Part shown: in pieces, positions 1 through 10,955 of the stretch
How positions within the stretch are numbered: position 1 is the stretch's first letter
How the letters are laid out: the number at the start of each line of letters is the position of its first letter
Notes under the pieces: model-generated
What the model was told of the DNA's origin: nothing
Databases searched by the model: none
What the model saw: only the letters and a program-made list of their open reading frames with translations
Assembly (NCBI RefSeq): GCF_000485595.1
Contig: NW_014577209.1
Location: 358,452 to 387,599 of the forward strand
Direction of reading: 5' to 3'
DNA from: Priapulus caudatus
Lineage: Eukaryota; Priapulida; Priapulimorpha; Priapulimorphida; Priapulidae
Length of the DNA stretch: 29,148 nucleotides
Made by a program: the position numbers and the translations under genes

Positions 1-65
<65 letters not shown>
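1..65. repeat. (GA)n microsatellite at window edge
   Basis: Uninterrupted GA dinucleotides run from the first base to about 65 and probably continue left of the window. The tract lies in the intron before the terminal exon of CD225 gene 1. Confidence 0.97.
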
Positions 66-68
<3 letters not shown>

Positions 69-209
69 AGTAAAGGAGGGGGGTTGCAGGGAGGAAATGA
101 TTGCGGTCTGAGTTCGTCGAAATAAAAAAGCCGGGACACCTAATTGAATGCTCGTGATACCGACGTTCCCAATACGCCACACCACTTATGCTAATGTCTA
201 TACACACAG

Positions 210-350
210 GTAAGAGATCTGCGGAACACGGGAGGAGACATTGCTGAAGCCGCAGAGGCGTCCAAACGCACCAAGCTACTCATCATCATCAGCATTGTCG
301 TCGGTATTCTCGTGTGGTTCATACTCGTACTGTCCGTTATCTTCAGTTAA
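210..350 (+). CDS. CD225/dispanin (IFITM-like) gene 1, terminal exon
   Basis: This is the last exon of a small membrane protein gene; the upstream exons are outside the window. It opens after the acceptor TACACACAG and reads in phase 0 for 46 codons to TAA at 348-350. The peptide starts VRDLRNTGGD, followed by an Ala/Ser-Lys stretch (EAAEASKRTK) and a 21-residue hydrophobic segment ending LVLSVIFS. That is the layout of the second half of the CD225 domain: a GD loop between membrane segments, a small-residue/basic stretch, then the C-terminal membrane helix. It aligns with exon 3 of gene 2 (19963-20112), which starts at the same domain position and phase. Known family members act at endosomal or plasma membranes, some as antiviral restriction factors; the role here is unknown. 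The terminal-exon assignment is firm, but pseudogene status cannot be tested without the other exons. Confidence 0.82.
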   Translation, partial: VRDLRNTGGDIAEAAEASKRTKLLIIISIVVGILVWFILVLSVIFS

Positions 351-360
351 GCTTTATAAC

Positions 361-1213
361 ACCCCCGTCAGACCGGGGTGGCGTCCTTACTGCGCTGCTA
401 CGGCGACAGAAAATGGGCCCAGAGCGCGTCAAGGTCGCCATAAGCGTGGTATAAGCGTGGTGGAAACGCCAGACATCGTGCTGTGGTCGCCATCGTCGCC
501 AATCATCGCCGAGTCACGGCGTTTGTTTTTAGCATGTTCAACACAAACGCCAAGGTTTGGCGATCTGACCTGGAACGCTGTGAGAACGCGGTGGAGTCGC
601 GAAGGTCGTGAGACAAGCGTCGTAACATCTCCATGAACGTAGTACACGCGCAGTACACGCGTGGCAAAGACGCTGCGAAAATGGTAACATTTGCAACGGC
701 GACTTCATGGATCTGTCTCATCCGATCTCTTTCATGCCGATCTGTCTCGGCCACGGCCACGGCCTCGGCCTCTGGTAGCATGTTTCTTTGGCATCGTGTT
801 TCTAGCAAACGCACAACTATACAGTTGAAATTTCCGAAAATCTGACCAGCTTATATAGTCGCCGTGAGAACGTGGTAGAAACGCCGTGAGGTCGCCGTGC
901 AGTCGCGATACACGTAGAAGACGCGTGGTAATTAAGAACCCCATGAGCGTGGTGAGAGCGCCGCGGGAACGCCGGTGATCGCCGTTGCCAACCCCATAGA
1001 TCTCAATTGAAACGCCATAAGCGCGGAGAGGTCGTGGCGGGCGCGCCGTGAGAACGCGGTATGATCGCACAGGTCGCGATAAGAGCGCGGTTTTTTTAAA
1101 GTTTGTAATTTGTTGGGACTTTTTCTCGCGTTGTGTTCACGTTTGTCGGCGACCTTGTATATTTTCTGGTCGCCTTACGGTCGCGGATGGTCACCGTCCA
1201 GTCTGACGGGGGT
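361..1213. mobile_element. Putative non-autonomous TIR DNA element with internal CGTGGT/CGCGGT repeats
   Basis: The ends are inverted repeats: ACCCCCGTCAGACCGG at 361-376 and the complement of ACCCCCGTCAGACTGG at 1198-1213 (15 of 16 match). The interior is a degenerate minisatellite of motifs such as GTGAGAACGCGGTA, GTCGCCGTGAG and AAACGCC. No transposase reading frame is seen, and the reading frames across it are low-complexity. A clean target-site duplication is not visible (TATAA occurs near both ends but is offset). It starts 10 bp after the gene 1 stop codon, so it would form most of that gene's 3' UTR. Confidence 0.7.
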
Positions 1214-3547
1214 ATAATTATCACCTGCTCATCGTATCAAACTACAGACTAAAAATAGAATATTTAATAAATGTTAAAATAATTACTGAATTAATATTTA
1301 TAAAATTATTATTCATATAACTATCAAATCAATAATAATATAAATATGAAATCGAATATTAATGTTGAATATTCTATCATTAGTTTGTCTTACAACATTG
1401 TTGTTACTAGTTGTGTGTGTATGTTCTAATATCTATATATTGTGTTTTCTCGTGAGGGTTGTGTTGAGTTTGATAGCTGCATAAAGTGTGACATTTAGAG
1501 GGAGCTTCGTTACTTTATGCGAACGAGATATAATTATAGCATAAGCAGTGAATGAAAAAAAACTTGTTATTCACTCCTGATTCAATGTAAATAATATATA
1601 ATACGTGCGCATATAATTTCAGTATTATGCGCTTACCAAAAACAAATTTGCAACTAGTATACGCAAACTGCACCGTTCACGCTTGCTTGACATAGCCTAA
1701 TACACAGAGTGTAAGTAGTACGCAAGTAATAATGTGTTCAATTAAATGAATTCACTTTCATTAAAGTTTAAATATTAGCATCTTAAATCGCATTTTAACC
1801 AGCGATTTAATGGTAAATATTTACTGTAAAATAATAAAGTTAAAATAATACTGGACGCCCATCGTTCGAAGACATTTTCACAACTGGCCGCGCGTTCAAC
1901 AATAGGGAAAAGTAAACAAGCCAGGGGCCGTTAACATAACAATTATTAGTCCCAAGTTATAATATAATTTAAGTTACAGGTTTTCGTCTTAAACCGTTGT
2001 CAGGAAAACGAGAAATGTTGCGTTACAATTTGTTATACGATCGTTTACACGTTTTGTTCTAAAGCTGCGATCCTTCCGACAGCGTCTACCCTGATAGCAG
2101 CATATATCTCTTTATCGCGTTTTACTTCACGATAGAAGCTCAGTGCCAGCGCTGAGCAACTGGCTAACACGTGCACTACAGCAAATGCGAGCAAAAATCA
2201 GCGACGCATAAATCTGTGCTGCACAGATTTCGCTCAGAAACGGATGATTGGCAAAGTGAGAAGTAAAATGAACCCAGCGCAGTGGCAGTTGCTGATTATT
2301 TTAAGTGGTTTTGAGATGTGTTTTACCAATACGAGCGCTGAGAGGAAATGAACTTATGTGAGTTTTGACAGTGATATTTTACACTTGTGTGCACAAGTAT
2401 TTAATATTACGTTGCCAGTTAAAACGTATATGCGCTGTATAAAGATGTAAGATACAGCTATTCTGCCTTTCAAGGACGGGCTCGTTACAAGCTAACAGGT
2501 GGCTACTTGAGTTAGATAAGATCAGAAAATCACACAAGAATATATATGATGATAAAAAAGCAGGAATTCCTTCTGTTGTGTTTATAGAATTGGATTTCGT
2601 AGAGAGTATAGTATTATTTTTGCTTTTGTATGTTGGAATTTTATTTTGATTCACTCCTCTCACAGCTTCATAATCTAATAAGTGTTTTAAACGGTGAAAC
2701 AAAGCTAGATTTATTGTGGCAAATGGAAAAGGGCCATACGCTGAAATCTCTGTGTTCGATATGCCTGATGTTGCATCGCGTCACAAGATATTTGTTGTTG
2801 TTTTTCGATAACGTGGAGGGATCTGTGAGGAAATATCGCGTTTATTCGAAATTCTTACACACTTTAGCATGTTGAACGATAAATTGTGCTTATTATTATG
2901 AGAAAAATCAATATTCTACCGACAACTGCCAATATTCCTGGCGCTTCGCCGCCTCAGATTACCAGTGCTAATATTACATTTAATAAAATGATTATTGACT
3001 ACAGCTACTTTATTCTATTACTATACAATGCATTGCTTAGTATTCATTCTCTTCATTATTTATCGTCGGCGTTCCAATTCCACTGATTTTCGTGTCAGTG
3101 GAATAAGAACCGAACTTGAGTAAAGTCAGAACTATTTAGAGAATTCATTTTCAGCTAGGGTTAGCTTGGAAATCCTAGAAGAAAGTCATTCTTTCACATT
3201 ACCCGCGTTCGTTGTGTCAATCACTCAGCAAGCTTTGCATATAAATACCGCATAACCCGAAAGAATTTATGCAGTCATCTCATGAGAATTACTGGCAATG
3301 TAAGCGATTCCTCTTAAGTTTATATTCGCTTCAACGATGCGGTTAGTCATGCGCATGTTAATAAGGTTCATTCACATAATACCGAGATGTGTATGTAGTC
3401 ATGCATGAGCCAAAGAAGCATGACGCTGTCTATAATTCACACCGCGAGCTTACGCACAGTATATTATGACAGACCGCGCATTTGCTGCTGTGATGAACGT
3501 AATATGACAATGTGTACATGCTGCCAGGATGCACCTAGTGTGCCTGG
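1214..3547. other. AT-rich intergenic DNA without recognisable genes
   Basis: No open frame here resembles a protein family. Two small hairpins stand out: 2210-2230 (AAATCTGTGC, 1-base loop, exact complement) and 3077-3104 (ATTCCACTGA with an 8-base loop). Neither has a known identity. Confidence 0.6.
1266..1271 (+). promoter_or_regulatory. Candidate polyadenylation signal of CD225 gene 1
   Basis: This is the first AATAAA after the gene 1 stop, about 0.9 kb downstream and just past the TIR element. The surroundings are very AT-rich, so the hexamer alone is weak evidence. Confidence 0.35.
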
Positions 3548-3711
3548 ATAGTATCAGGAGCTAATAATATATTATATACATTACATTATATTACATATAT
3601 TATAGATACATATTACATACATACGTTATATTATTACATACAAGTCATATATTATACATTACATTATATACATTATAATAATACACGTGTATTTTTCGCT
3701 CTTGATAGTAT
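3548..3711. mobile_element. Palindromic mini-element, extended copy (3555-3704) with 7-bp TSD
   Basis: The element starts CAGGAGCTAATAATA at 3555 and ends GTATTTTTCGCTCTTG at 3704; the two ends are imperfect inverted repeats. Exact duplications ATAGTAT flank it at 3548-3554 and 3705-3711. The 150-bp body is TTACATTATA-like AT-rich repeat rather than a simple hairpin loop. Termini match the copies at 21053, 26041, 26111, 27329 and 28885. Confidence 0.75.
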
Positions 3712-3895
3712 GACAAGTTACACACATTTTCTCAGGATGCACTTATAGTTACCAATGACAACCGACACACGTTCGCCTATCCCTCCGAACTATTCCCTGC
3801 ACATCTCCCTTCGCATCCTCTCTCGACATCCCCTATACCGTACATACATCCGCATCCGTCCCTGTCTCATCCATGTAATCCGGTTCCGCATTCCC
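3712..3895. repeat. Pyrimidine-rich tract, left part
   Basis: A C/T-rich stretch with recurring TCCGCATC-like motifs starts at about 3770. It resumes at 4928-5130 on the other side of the LINE, so the LINE probably inserted into one continuous tract. Confidence 0.6.
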
Positions 3896-4927
3896 ACCAC
3901 ATCTTCCTTTATGCAGATGACCTCTGCATTGCTTCACAAAAACAGTCCTTTGGCGAAGCCGAACGGTCCATCACCGATGCTCTCGCAGGCCTAACCACCT
4001 ACTACACAGCAAACCATCTACGAGCCAATCCCGGGAAAACACAAATAAGTGCCTTCCATCTAAACCGCCAACTGAAAGTCAAATGGCTGAAACATACCTA
4101 TACCCAGTCTACCTTGTGTTACTTTAGACCGCTCTCTAACTTACAAGAATCACATCATCAAGACAAAGGCCAAAGGGTGCCAGAAACAGTATTCTAAAGA
4201 AGTTGGCCAATACTAAATGGGAACAGACGCCCGGACAATCAGAACCACTGCTATCGCCCTGTGCTACTCTGGCGCTGAGTATGCGTGCCCTGTATGGAGT
4301 AGGTCGCCCCATGCTGCAAAAATTGACCCAGTTCTGAACATTGCCTGCAGAGCCATTTCTGGATGCTTGAGACCAACCAACGTAGATGACCTCTACCTGC
4401 TCTGTGGCATCGCTCCCCCACACGTTAGACGAATGGCTTCATCCCAAGTAGAGAAACTTAACCAAGAAAATGACCCTCGCCACCCCCTCTCCAGCATGAA
4501 ACAGTAAAGAAGAGACTAAAGTCCAGCCACAGTTCATCCACGTGTTCAACCCCTGGATGGCAACCTCCAAAACTACAGGATCGCCCAATGTCAAAGCATC
4601 TTCAGGCAAGCCAACATAAGCTTTCACTCAGACCACAGAATCCCTCCCGCCAGAGCCAACGAGATATGGCCGACGTGGTTGTGCCTAAATCGCCTCAGAC
4701 AGTTTTGGTCGATGTAGGGCACTCATGCAGAAATGGGATACACTGAAGATCCAATCGAATGCGACTGCGGGGAGGACCAGACTATGGGACATCTCCTGAA
4801 ATGCCCCTTATTGCCAGAGCCATGTAGCCCTGGAGACCTTGAGGCTTTCAACCACCGTGCCAAGTCCTGTGTGCTGCAGTGCTGGCGAGTGTAGTGTAGT
4901 GACCGAGAGAAGAAGAAGACCACATCT
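3896..4927 (+). pseudogene. 5'-truncated LINE fragment (RT C-terminal half to 3' end), with TSD
   Basis: The fragment derives from the reverse transcriptase ORF of a non-LTR retrotransposon. The insert (3905-4918) begins inside the RT active-site motif: FLYADDLCIASQ, with the YADD codons at 3910-3921. It continues with LTTYYTANHLRANPGKTQ. After frameshifts it reads ILKKLANTKW (near 4190), ALCYSGAEYACPVWSRS and ISGCLRPTNVDDLYLLCGIAPP (4217-4507 frame), and finally a C-terminal CDCGEDQTMGHLLKCPL segment (about 4760-4810). At least three frameshifts and several stops make it dead. The 3' end is a GAAGAAGAAG tail. The 9-bp sequence ACCACATCT occurs at 3896-3904 and 4919-4927 as the target-site duplication. 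The clade is not assigned with certainty; the sequence resembles a LINE type common in aquatic invertebrates. Confidence 0.9.
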
Positions 4928-5130
4928 CCCAACCCCAGCTGCATATCATCTGCACCCCCAACACAGCATCACTTCCGTATAGACCAATTCCATAATACAT
5001 CTCCCTTTCGACTCCGCCTCGTCCCTCATCCGCAGCTCTCTTCACCTCCTAGTCCACTCCGCACTCCCGTTGTATCTCTCCGCATCCCCCATTGCGATCC
5101 CTCTGTATCTCCTCTGCGTATTTCATAGAA
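4928..5130. repeat. Pyrimidine-rich tract, right part
   Basis: C/T-rich sequence with CTCCGCATCCC-like motifs, composition-matched to 3770-3895, running directly into the (CA)n tract. No gene is seen. Confidence 0.6.
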
Positions 5131-5135
5131 GTCTG

Positions 5136-5442
<307 letters not shown>

Positions 5443-5840
5443 CATATATAATATATAATATAATATATATAATATTACGAGTGTCACATGAGGTACGTAT
5501 ATATATACTACAAGAACATCATGCATGCGCTACTTAAAATGATGCATATTACAGTATTCGCTGTTAGTACAATGTATTACAATGTACAATACAATTATAC
5601 AATATTACAATAAACACTAAGAACAGTAATTTCCACAGCACATAAGTCCCCTACCCACCCCTCCCCCGGTGAGGAATCGCCGTTCTCGGGAAGAAAATGG
5701 CTATTTTACGACCATGATATGCCGGAAATGCCGGAAAACTCGTCGATTTTCGGAAAATAAATGTGCAACGGCTAACGCTGACTGGCTGCATTCCGAAATT
5801 GTTTAATAGCGTAGCAATATAGCATATTGAAAAGCTTCAC

Positions 5841-5965
5841 GGCAACTGTATACGCTTTGATATTGCGTAAGATATATAGCCACTAAAAAAACTCCACTTC
5901 GCGGCAACTGTATACGCTTTAGATATTGCGTAAGATATATAGCCACTAAAAAAACTCCACTTCGC
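5841..5965. repeat. Tandem duplication of a 62-63 bp unit
   Basis: The unit beginning GGCAACTGTATACGCTTT and ending CACTTCGC occurs at 5841-5902 and 5903-5965. The copies differ mainly by one base (CTTTGATATT versus CTTTAGATATT). A third start (GGCATCTGT) follows and diverges. Confidence 0.93.
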
Positions 5966-6118
5966 GGCATCTGTCACGTATATATGATTAACTACGACTA
6001 TAGAGTAACGCCAATTGTGTTCTCAGTACAAACTGAGTTTAATACGACGGGTGGCCCCATATTTGATTTGATAAATACTATTTTGTTATAAAATTGGCCG
6101 TGACGTATAGGTATGCGC

Positions 6119-6126
6119 TGACGTCA
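6119..6126. promoter_or_regulatory. TGACGTCA palindrome (CRE-like)
   Basis: An exact match to the 8-bp palindromic cAMP-response element. No gene start is identified next to it, so a function is speculative. Confidence 0.25.
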
Positions 6127-6960
6127 CCAAAGATGGAACGTGTTTCGTGACGCACCAAGCAGATGTCGATTGCGGGAAATTCAATTTGTCTACCTTTGAT
6201 AGGAGAGCACGCGGTTAGCGGGCACTAGCTGCAGAGAAGCTTTACTTCACTCACGAGTAGCACTTTTAAACTTTTTAAGGTGTTCTTAGGTCTGGGAAAA
6301 ACATGAATCGTCCCGGGAGATCATGGTCTTGCCTAGACCATAAATAAACATCACGTGACAGGGACACCCTAGCGGACGACACGTGAATCGCGTCACGCGT
6401 GAATGAGCGACCGTAAAGCAATATTAATAGCATTCAGACGATATAAAACGATACGTACATGATTGATGTCGTATGGCGATATCGATAATCAAGCGATAAT
6501 AAATAAACTTAGATGACTGCGCGTATAATTGCCGCGTGTGAAATATCGTGACCGTGTAACTCGGTTTACGGCTCGTGTTTTTCGGGCAGGCGGTCAGACA
6601 TCGTTGGATACCTTGCCTTAATATAGATTAATGGCACACCTTCGCCCATCTAGGCGTGATGCCGGGGAAATCAACACGGCCTTAATGCATCAGGCGGCGT
6701 ATACGGGCACTCAGGTGACGTGTGTTCGTGAGTATTGATATTTAATAAAGAAAATGCCGTGTGTATGTATAAGGCTCGATACTGCGGCTCAGGAAGCCTG
6801 TATCGCGTAGTCAGCACGCGTGCGCTGCATAGCGCAGGAAAAGTCGTTAGGCCAGGAACCTGCAACCCGTTACGTTCTCAAAGACATCAGCACTGCTTCC
6901 TGTGCGGCATACAGAAAGCACGAGAACTAGAGAGATAGATGTATAGAAGAAGAGAGGTAG

Positions 6961-6975
6961 ACAGAGAGAGAGAGA

Positions 6976-7025
<50 letters not shown>

Positions 7026-7028
7026 GAG
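6961..7028. repeat. (GA)n microsatellite
   Basis: GA dinucleotides with one GTGTG interruption. AT-rich sequence of TATAAT-type repeats follows at 7070-7185. Confidence 0.96.
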
Positions 7029-7185
7029 GGAGCGAAACTGGGAGGTAGACCGTACACGTACATTATCAATCTTCTATATTTGATATTATTATGTATTATA
7101 TATAATTATCATATATAATTATACAATATAATATAAATATAACCATTATATATAATCATACAATATAATATAGATATATATATCC

Positions 7186-8600
7186 ATGCTATCCCATCTA
7201 TCGCATTCCATACCATGCCATTATTCATCCATTCTCTAATCTATCCATGCATGCTATCTATCTATCGCATCCACTGCCTCACTCATACCATCCCTTCATC
7301 GCATCCTCCATCCATCCACTCATCCACCCCCCATCCATCCATTCCATCATCATCCTGCCATACCATCCATCCAATCCATCCATCCCATCATCATGCCATC
7401 CATTCCTCCATCCATCCATATCATCATCTCATCGCATCGCATCGCATCCATTCCATCATCCATCCATCATCCATCCATGCCATCCATCCGATCCATGCGC
7501 ATCCATCCATCCATCATGCATACCATGCCATCCATCCATCCATCCATCGCATCCATTCCATCAGCAGCCATCCATCATCCATACCATCATCCATCCATCC
7601 ATCCATTCCATCCATCCATCCATTCCATCCATCCATTCCATCCAATGTCATCCATCATTCCATCCACCATCCATGACCATCCATCCATCCATCCATCCAT
7701 CCATCCATATCATTCCATCCTGCCATCTCATCCTATGCACCATCCGATCCAATCCATTCCTCCATTCATCCATCCATCCATCCATCCTGCCATCCATCAT
7801 CCATCCATCCATTCCATCCATCCACCATCCATCCATCCATCCATCCATCCATCCATGTCCATCCAGTCCATCATCCATCCATCCATCCATCCATCCATCC
7901 ATACACATCAATTCATCCATCCCATCCATGCACCATCCATACCATCCATCCATCCATGACCATCCATCCATCCATGCCATCATCCATTCATCCACCATCC
8001 ATCCATCCCATCCATGCCATCCATCTCATCCATGCCTACCATGCCATCTCATCAGTCCATCATCCATCCATGCATCCATCCATCCATCCATACCATCCTC
8101 TAATCTATGCTATCTATCTATCTAATTCTATCTATCTATCTATTCCCATCTATTCTATCTATCTATCTATCTATCTATCTATCACTATCTAATCTATCTA
8201 TTTATCATATATCTATCTTATATATCATCTATCTATCATCTATCGTATTCTAATCTATCTATCTATCCATCCTATCTATCTATCTATCTATCCATCCATC
8301 CATCTATCTAATCTATCTATCTATCCATCCATCCATTCCCATTCTATCTATCTATGCTATCATCGCCATACCACCATACTATCTAATCTATCTTATCTAG
8401 TCCATCCATCCATCCATGCCCATTCTATCTATCTACATCTATCTATCTAATCTATCTATGCTATCTATCTACTATCTATCATCTATTATCTATCCATCTC
8501 TCTCCATCTATTCTATCTGATGCTATCTATCCATCTATTCTATCTATCTATCTTCTATCATCTATCCTATCTATCCTTATTCTATCTTCTATCTATCAGT
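7186..8600. repeat. Compound tetranucleotide tract (CTAT)n / (CATC)n / (CTAT)n
   Basis: About 1.4 kb of ATCC/ATCT tetranucleotides with one- to three-base slips. The centre (about 7280-8100) is CATC-rich; both flanks shift to CTAT. Long open frames of His/Ser/Pro/Ile arise on the + strand and Trp/Met/Asp/Gly on the - strand purely from the repeat. Confidence 0.97.
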
Positions 8601-8815
8601 CAACGCTAGCTTCCCAACCCGTTACCTCAAGAAACCGTTAAACCGTATCGCGATAATGTCTTCTGATAATCATACGATGTATTATTTGATATTAATTGGT
8701 ATTAAATCGCGTTAGAAACATCATCACTATTCGTTGGATTTCAGGGAATGATAAAACGATATCATATGCCGAATATCTTACTGCTAAAACATTGTCATCG
8801 TCTATCAACGCGTAT
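8601..8815. other. Unique spacer between microsatellites
   Basis: A 215-bp non-repetitive stretch. No gene, RNA or hairpin was recognised. Confidence 0.5.
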
Positions 8816-8858
8816 AAACACACACATACAGCAATATACACACACAGCACACACCAAC

Positions 8859-8893
<35 letters not shown>

Positions 8894-8958
8894 CATGCAC
8901 ACACACATCAAGCACACACACCAACACGACAGCACACAAAAAAAACATCACACACAAA

Positions 8959-9001
<43 letters not shown>
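8816..9001. repeat. (CA)n microsatellite, interrupted
   Basis: CA dinucleotides broken by CAACGACAC and a short poly-A run near 8939-8945. A brief (CTAT)n block at 9015-9030 joins it to the next tract. Confidence 0.95.
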
Positions 9002-9003
<2 letters not shown>

Positions 9004-9030
9004 ACATAACGCACATCTCTATCTATCTAT

Positions 9031-9630
9031 CGGTCGTCGGTCGGTCGTCGGTCCGGTCGGTCGGTCGGTCGTCGGTCCGTTCGGTCGGTCGTCGGGTCGG
9101 TCGGTCGGTTCGGTCGGTCGTCGTCGTCGGTCGGTCGCGTCGTCGGTCGGTCGGTCGGTCGGTCGGTCGGTCGGGTCGTCGTCGGGATCCGGTCGTCGGT
9201 CGTCGTCGTCGCGTGTCGGTTCGGTCGGTCGGTCGTCGGTGCGGTCGTCGTGCGTCGCGTCGTGCGTCGTCCGGTCGGTCGGTCGGATGCGTCTCGGTCG
9301 GTCGTCGTGTCGGTCGATCGTCGGTCGTCCGGTCGGTCGTCGTCTGCGCGTCGAGTCGCGTCGGTCGGTCGGTCGGTCGTCGTCGGTCGGGTCGCGTCGT
9401 CGGTCGGTCGTCGGTCGCGTCGTCGGTCGATCGTCGTCGCGCCGCCGTCGGTCGGTCGTCGTCGGTCGTGTACGTCGCGGTTCGTCGTCGGTGCGTCGGC
9501 GTCGGTCGGTCGGCGTTCCGTCGCGTCGGTCGGTCGTGCGGTCGTCGGTCGCTCGTCGGCCGGTTGGTCCGGTCGTGGTCGGTCGTGTCGTCGGTCAGGT
9601 CGTTGCTCGTCGTGGTCGTCGTTGGTACGT
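9031..9630. repeat. (CGGT)n/(CGT)n tract, CpG-saturated
   Basis: About 600 bp built almost only from GGTC and GTC units, so CpG occurs every 3-4 bases. It starts abruptly from (CTAT)n and ends in CATCCATGCATC. Open frames in several phases (Val/Gly/Arg/Ser on +, Asp/Arg/Thr/Pro on -) reflect the repeat and are not called as genes. Confidence 0.97.
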
Positions 9631-10580
9631 CGACCGCATTCCATCCATGCATCGATGGCAACTAGATAATGTCTCTGAATTCTATCCTATATCTGTAAGC
9701 GTTATAAATCTCCTGCCCTAACGCTCTTGTAGTGTTTATCACTAGAGAGATCGCATTTTACTATCTATATCCGAAATAGTGGACAACGAAAGAAATCAAT
9801 TAGCGCTGACGGACGGGCCTATTTCGCGTGGATGCCTAGGCGGTCTCAAAACTGACCGGCTCTCAGCCCGTTTTCGCTGAGCAGGAAAGGCCGCACGGCA
9901 CGCAGATGGATAGATTCCTTCGAGGATGCTTAACACAACGGACGCGTCGTCTGGCGTCGGTCGAATGCCGTCCGACCCTATTAATCTGTTTTCTGGAATT
10001 TCATTTCTGCGACTTCGCGACAGTTTAGCGGTAGCGCTTGCAGGAGTATGACGTATTGACGGCTCCCCGGGGGAGGGGGCGGGTACAACAACGCGGGCTA
10101 CGTCCGCACATCACAGCGTAGGACGTGAGTTAGCCGTCGAGATGCGATGACAATGTTTTCATTCGCGTGTGCTAGCATCGACACGGTTACGCTCAGGCAA
10201 ACAGCCACGCTTCCCGTCACTACCAGACGCCGACGCCACCCCGCAGCAGCGTGGCGATCTCCCACCAGGATGATGTGAAGGCGAAGATGGCAATAACTGT
10301 GATGTATGTGTAGCATAAACTGTGATAGCGAGGGAGCCGAAACACAAGCTGTAACGCCTTAACATGTAAGTTTATATTGAATTCGATCGATATAATATCA
10401 TATTTAATGTTATAGCGCGGGCACCGCCGCCAACACATAACCAATGTCAATCTACACGGCTCAGGCTGTGTTGCAGTTGTAGGGTAAGAGCCATACTACG
10501 TATTTACACGTGTAATATATTATATATATTAATATAGATTATTTATTTTTATTTGGCTTTTATATTTCTATTTATATTTA
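9631..10580. other. Unique region, no recognisable gene
   Basis: Mixed-composition sequence with a G-rich GC-box-like stretch (GGGGGAGGGGGCGGG, about 10069-10083) and an AT-rich end at 10500-10580. No coding exon could be supported on either strand. Confidence 0.5.
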
Positions 10581-10687
10581 TTATGTCGTGTGTGGTGCGT
10601 GTGGTTGTGTGTTTGTGCATGTTTGGCGCCTGGAGGGGTGAAAGATAGAGAAAAAGAGAAGAGCGCGAAAAGAGAGAGAGAGAAGAG

Positions 10688-10722
<35 letters not shown>

Positions 10723-10850
10723 CAGAGAAAGAGGGAGAGAGAGGGAGAGAGAAAGATATACATACAAACATACACGTATTTTTTATGTGTGTGTGTGGTG
10801 TATGTGTGTTTGTATGTTTGTGCGTGTTTGCATGTGGAGAAGTGAGAGGT

Positions 10851-10904
<54 letters not shown>

Positions 10905-10925
10905 CGAGAGAGAGAGAGAGAGAAA
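10581..10925. repeat. Duplicated GT-rich plus (GA)n module
   Basis: A module of GTGTGTGGTG, TTTGTGCATGTTTG, GGGGTGAAAGATAGAG and then (GA)n occurs at about 10581-10760. It recurs with changes at about 10789-10925. Minus-strand Ser/Leu-rich frames here are repeat artefacts. Confidence 0.85.
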
Positions 10926-10947
10926 GGAAGCTAAGAAGGCGGTGAGA

Positions 10948-10955
10948 TGACGTCA
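10948..10955. promoter_or_regulatory. TGACGTCA palindrome upstream of CD225 gene 2
   Basis: An exact CRE-type palindrome about 0.88 kb before the first called ATG of gene 2, at the start of a GC-richer region (10930-11640) that could include the promoter. No TATA box or start site can be fixed. Confidence 0.3.

Larger units (their letters stand above)
5443..6950. other. Intergenic stretch, no recognisable gene
   Basis: AT-rich at its left edge, mixed composition elsewhere. It holds a 62-bp tandem duplication (5841-5965), a TGACGTCA palindrome (6119-6126) and a short ATGGTCT hairpin near 6324-6341. No open frame is convincing. Confidence 0.6.

Noticed and set aside
241-636. 131-aa plus-strand frame overlapping the gene 1 exon
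   Set aside because: It is out of frame with the CD225 exon and continues into TIR-element repeats; the exon frame has the recognisable domain.
7215-8192. Long open frames rich in His/Ser/Pro/Ile (+) and Trp/Met/Asp (-)
   Set aside because: They are translations of the CATC/CTAT microsatellite in several frames and show no domain.
8696-9721. Open frames up to 341 aa rich in Arg/Ser/Val/Gly (+) and Asp/Arg/Thr/Pro (-)
   Set aside because: They come from the (CA)n and (CGGT)n tracts; several frames on both strands are open at once, which is a repeat signature.
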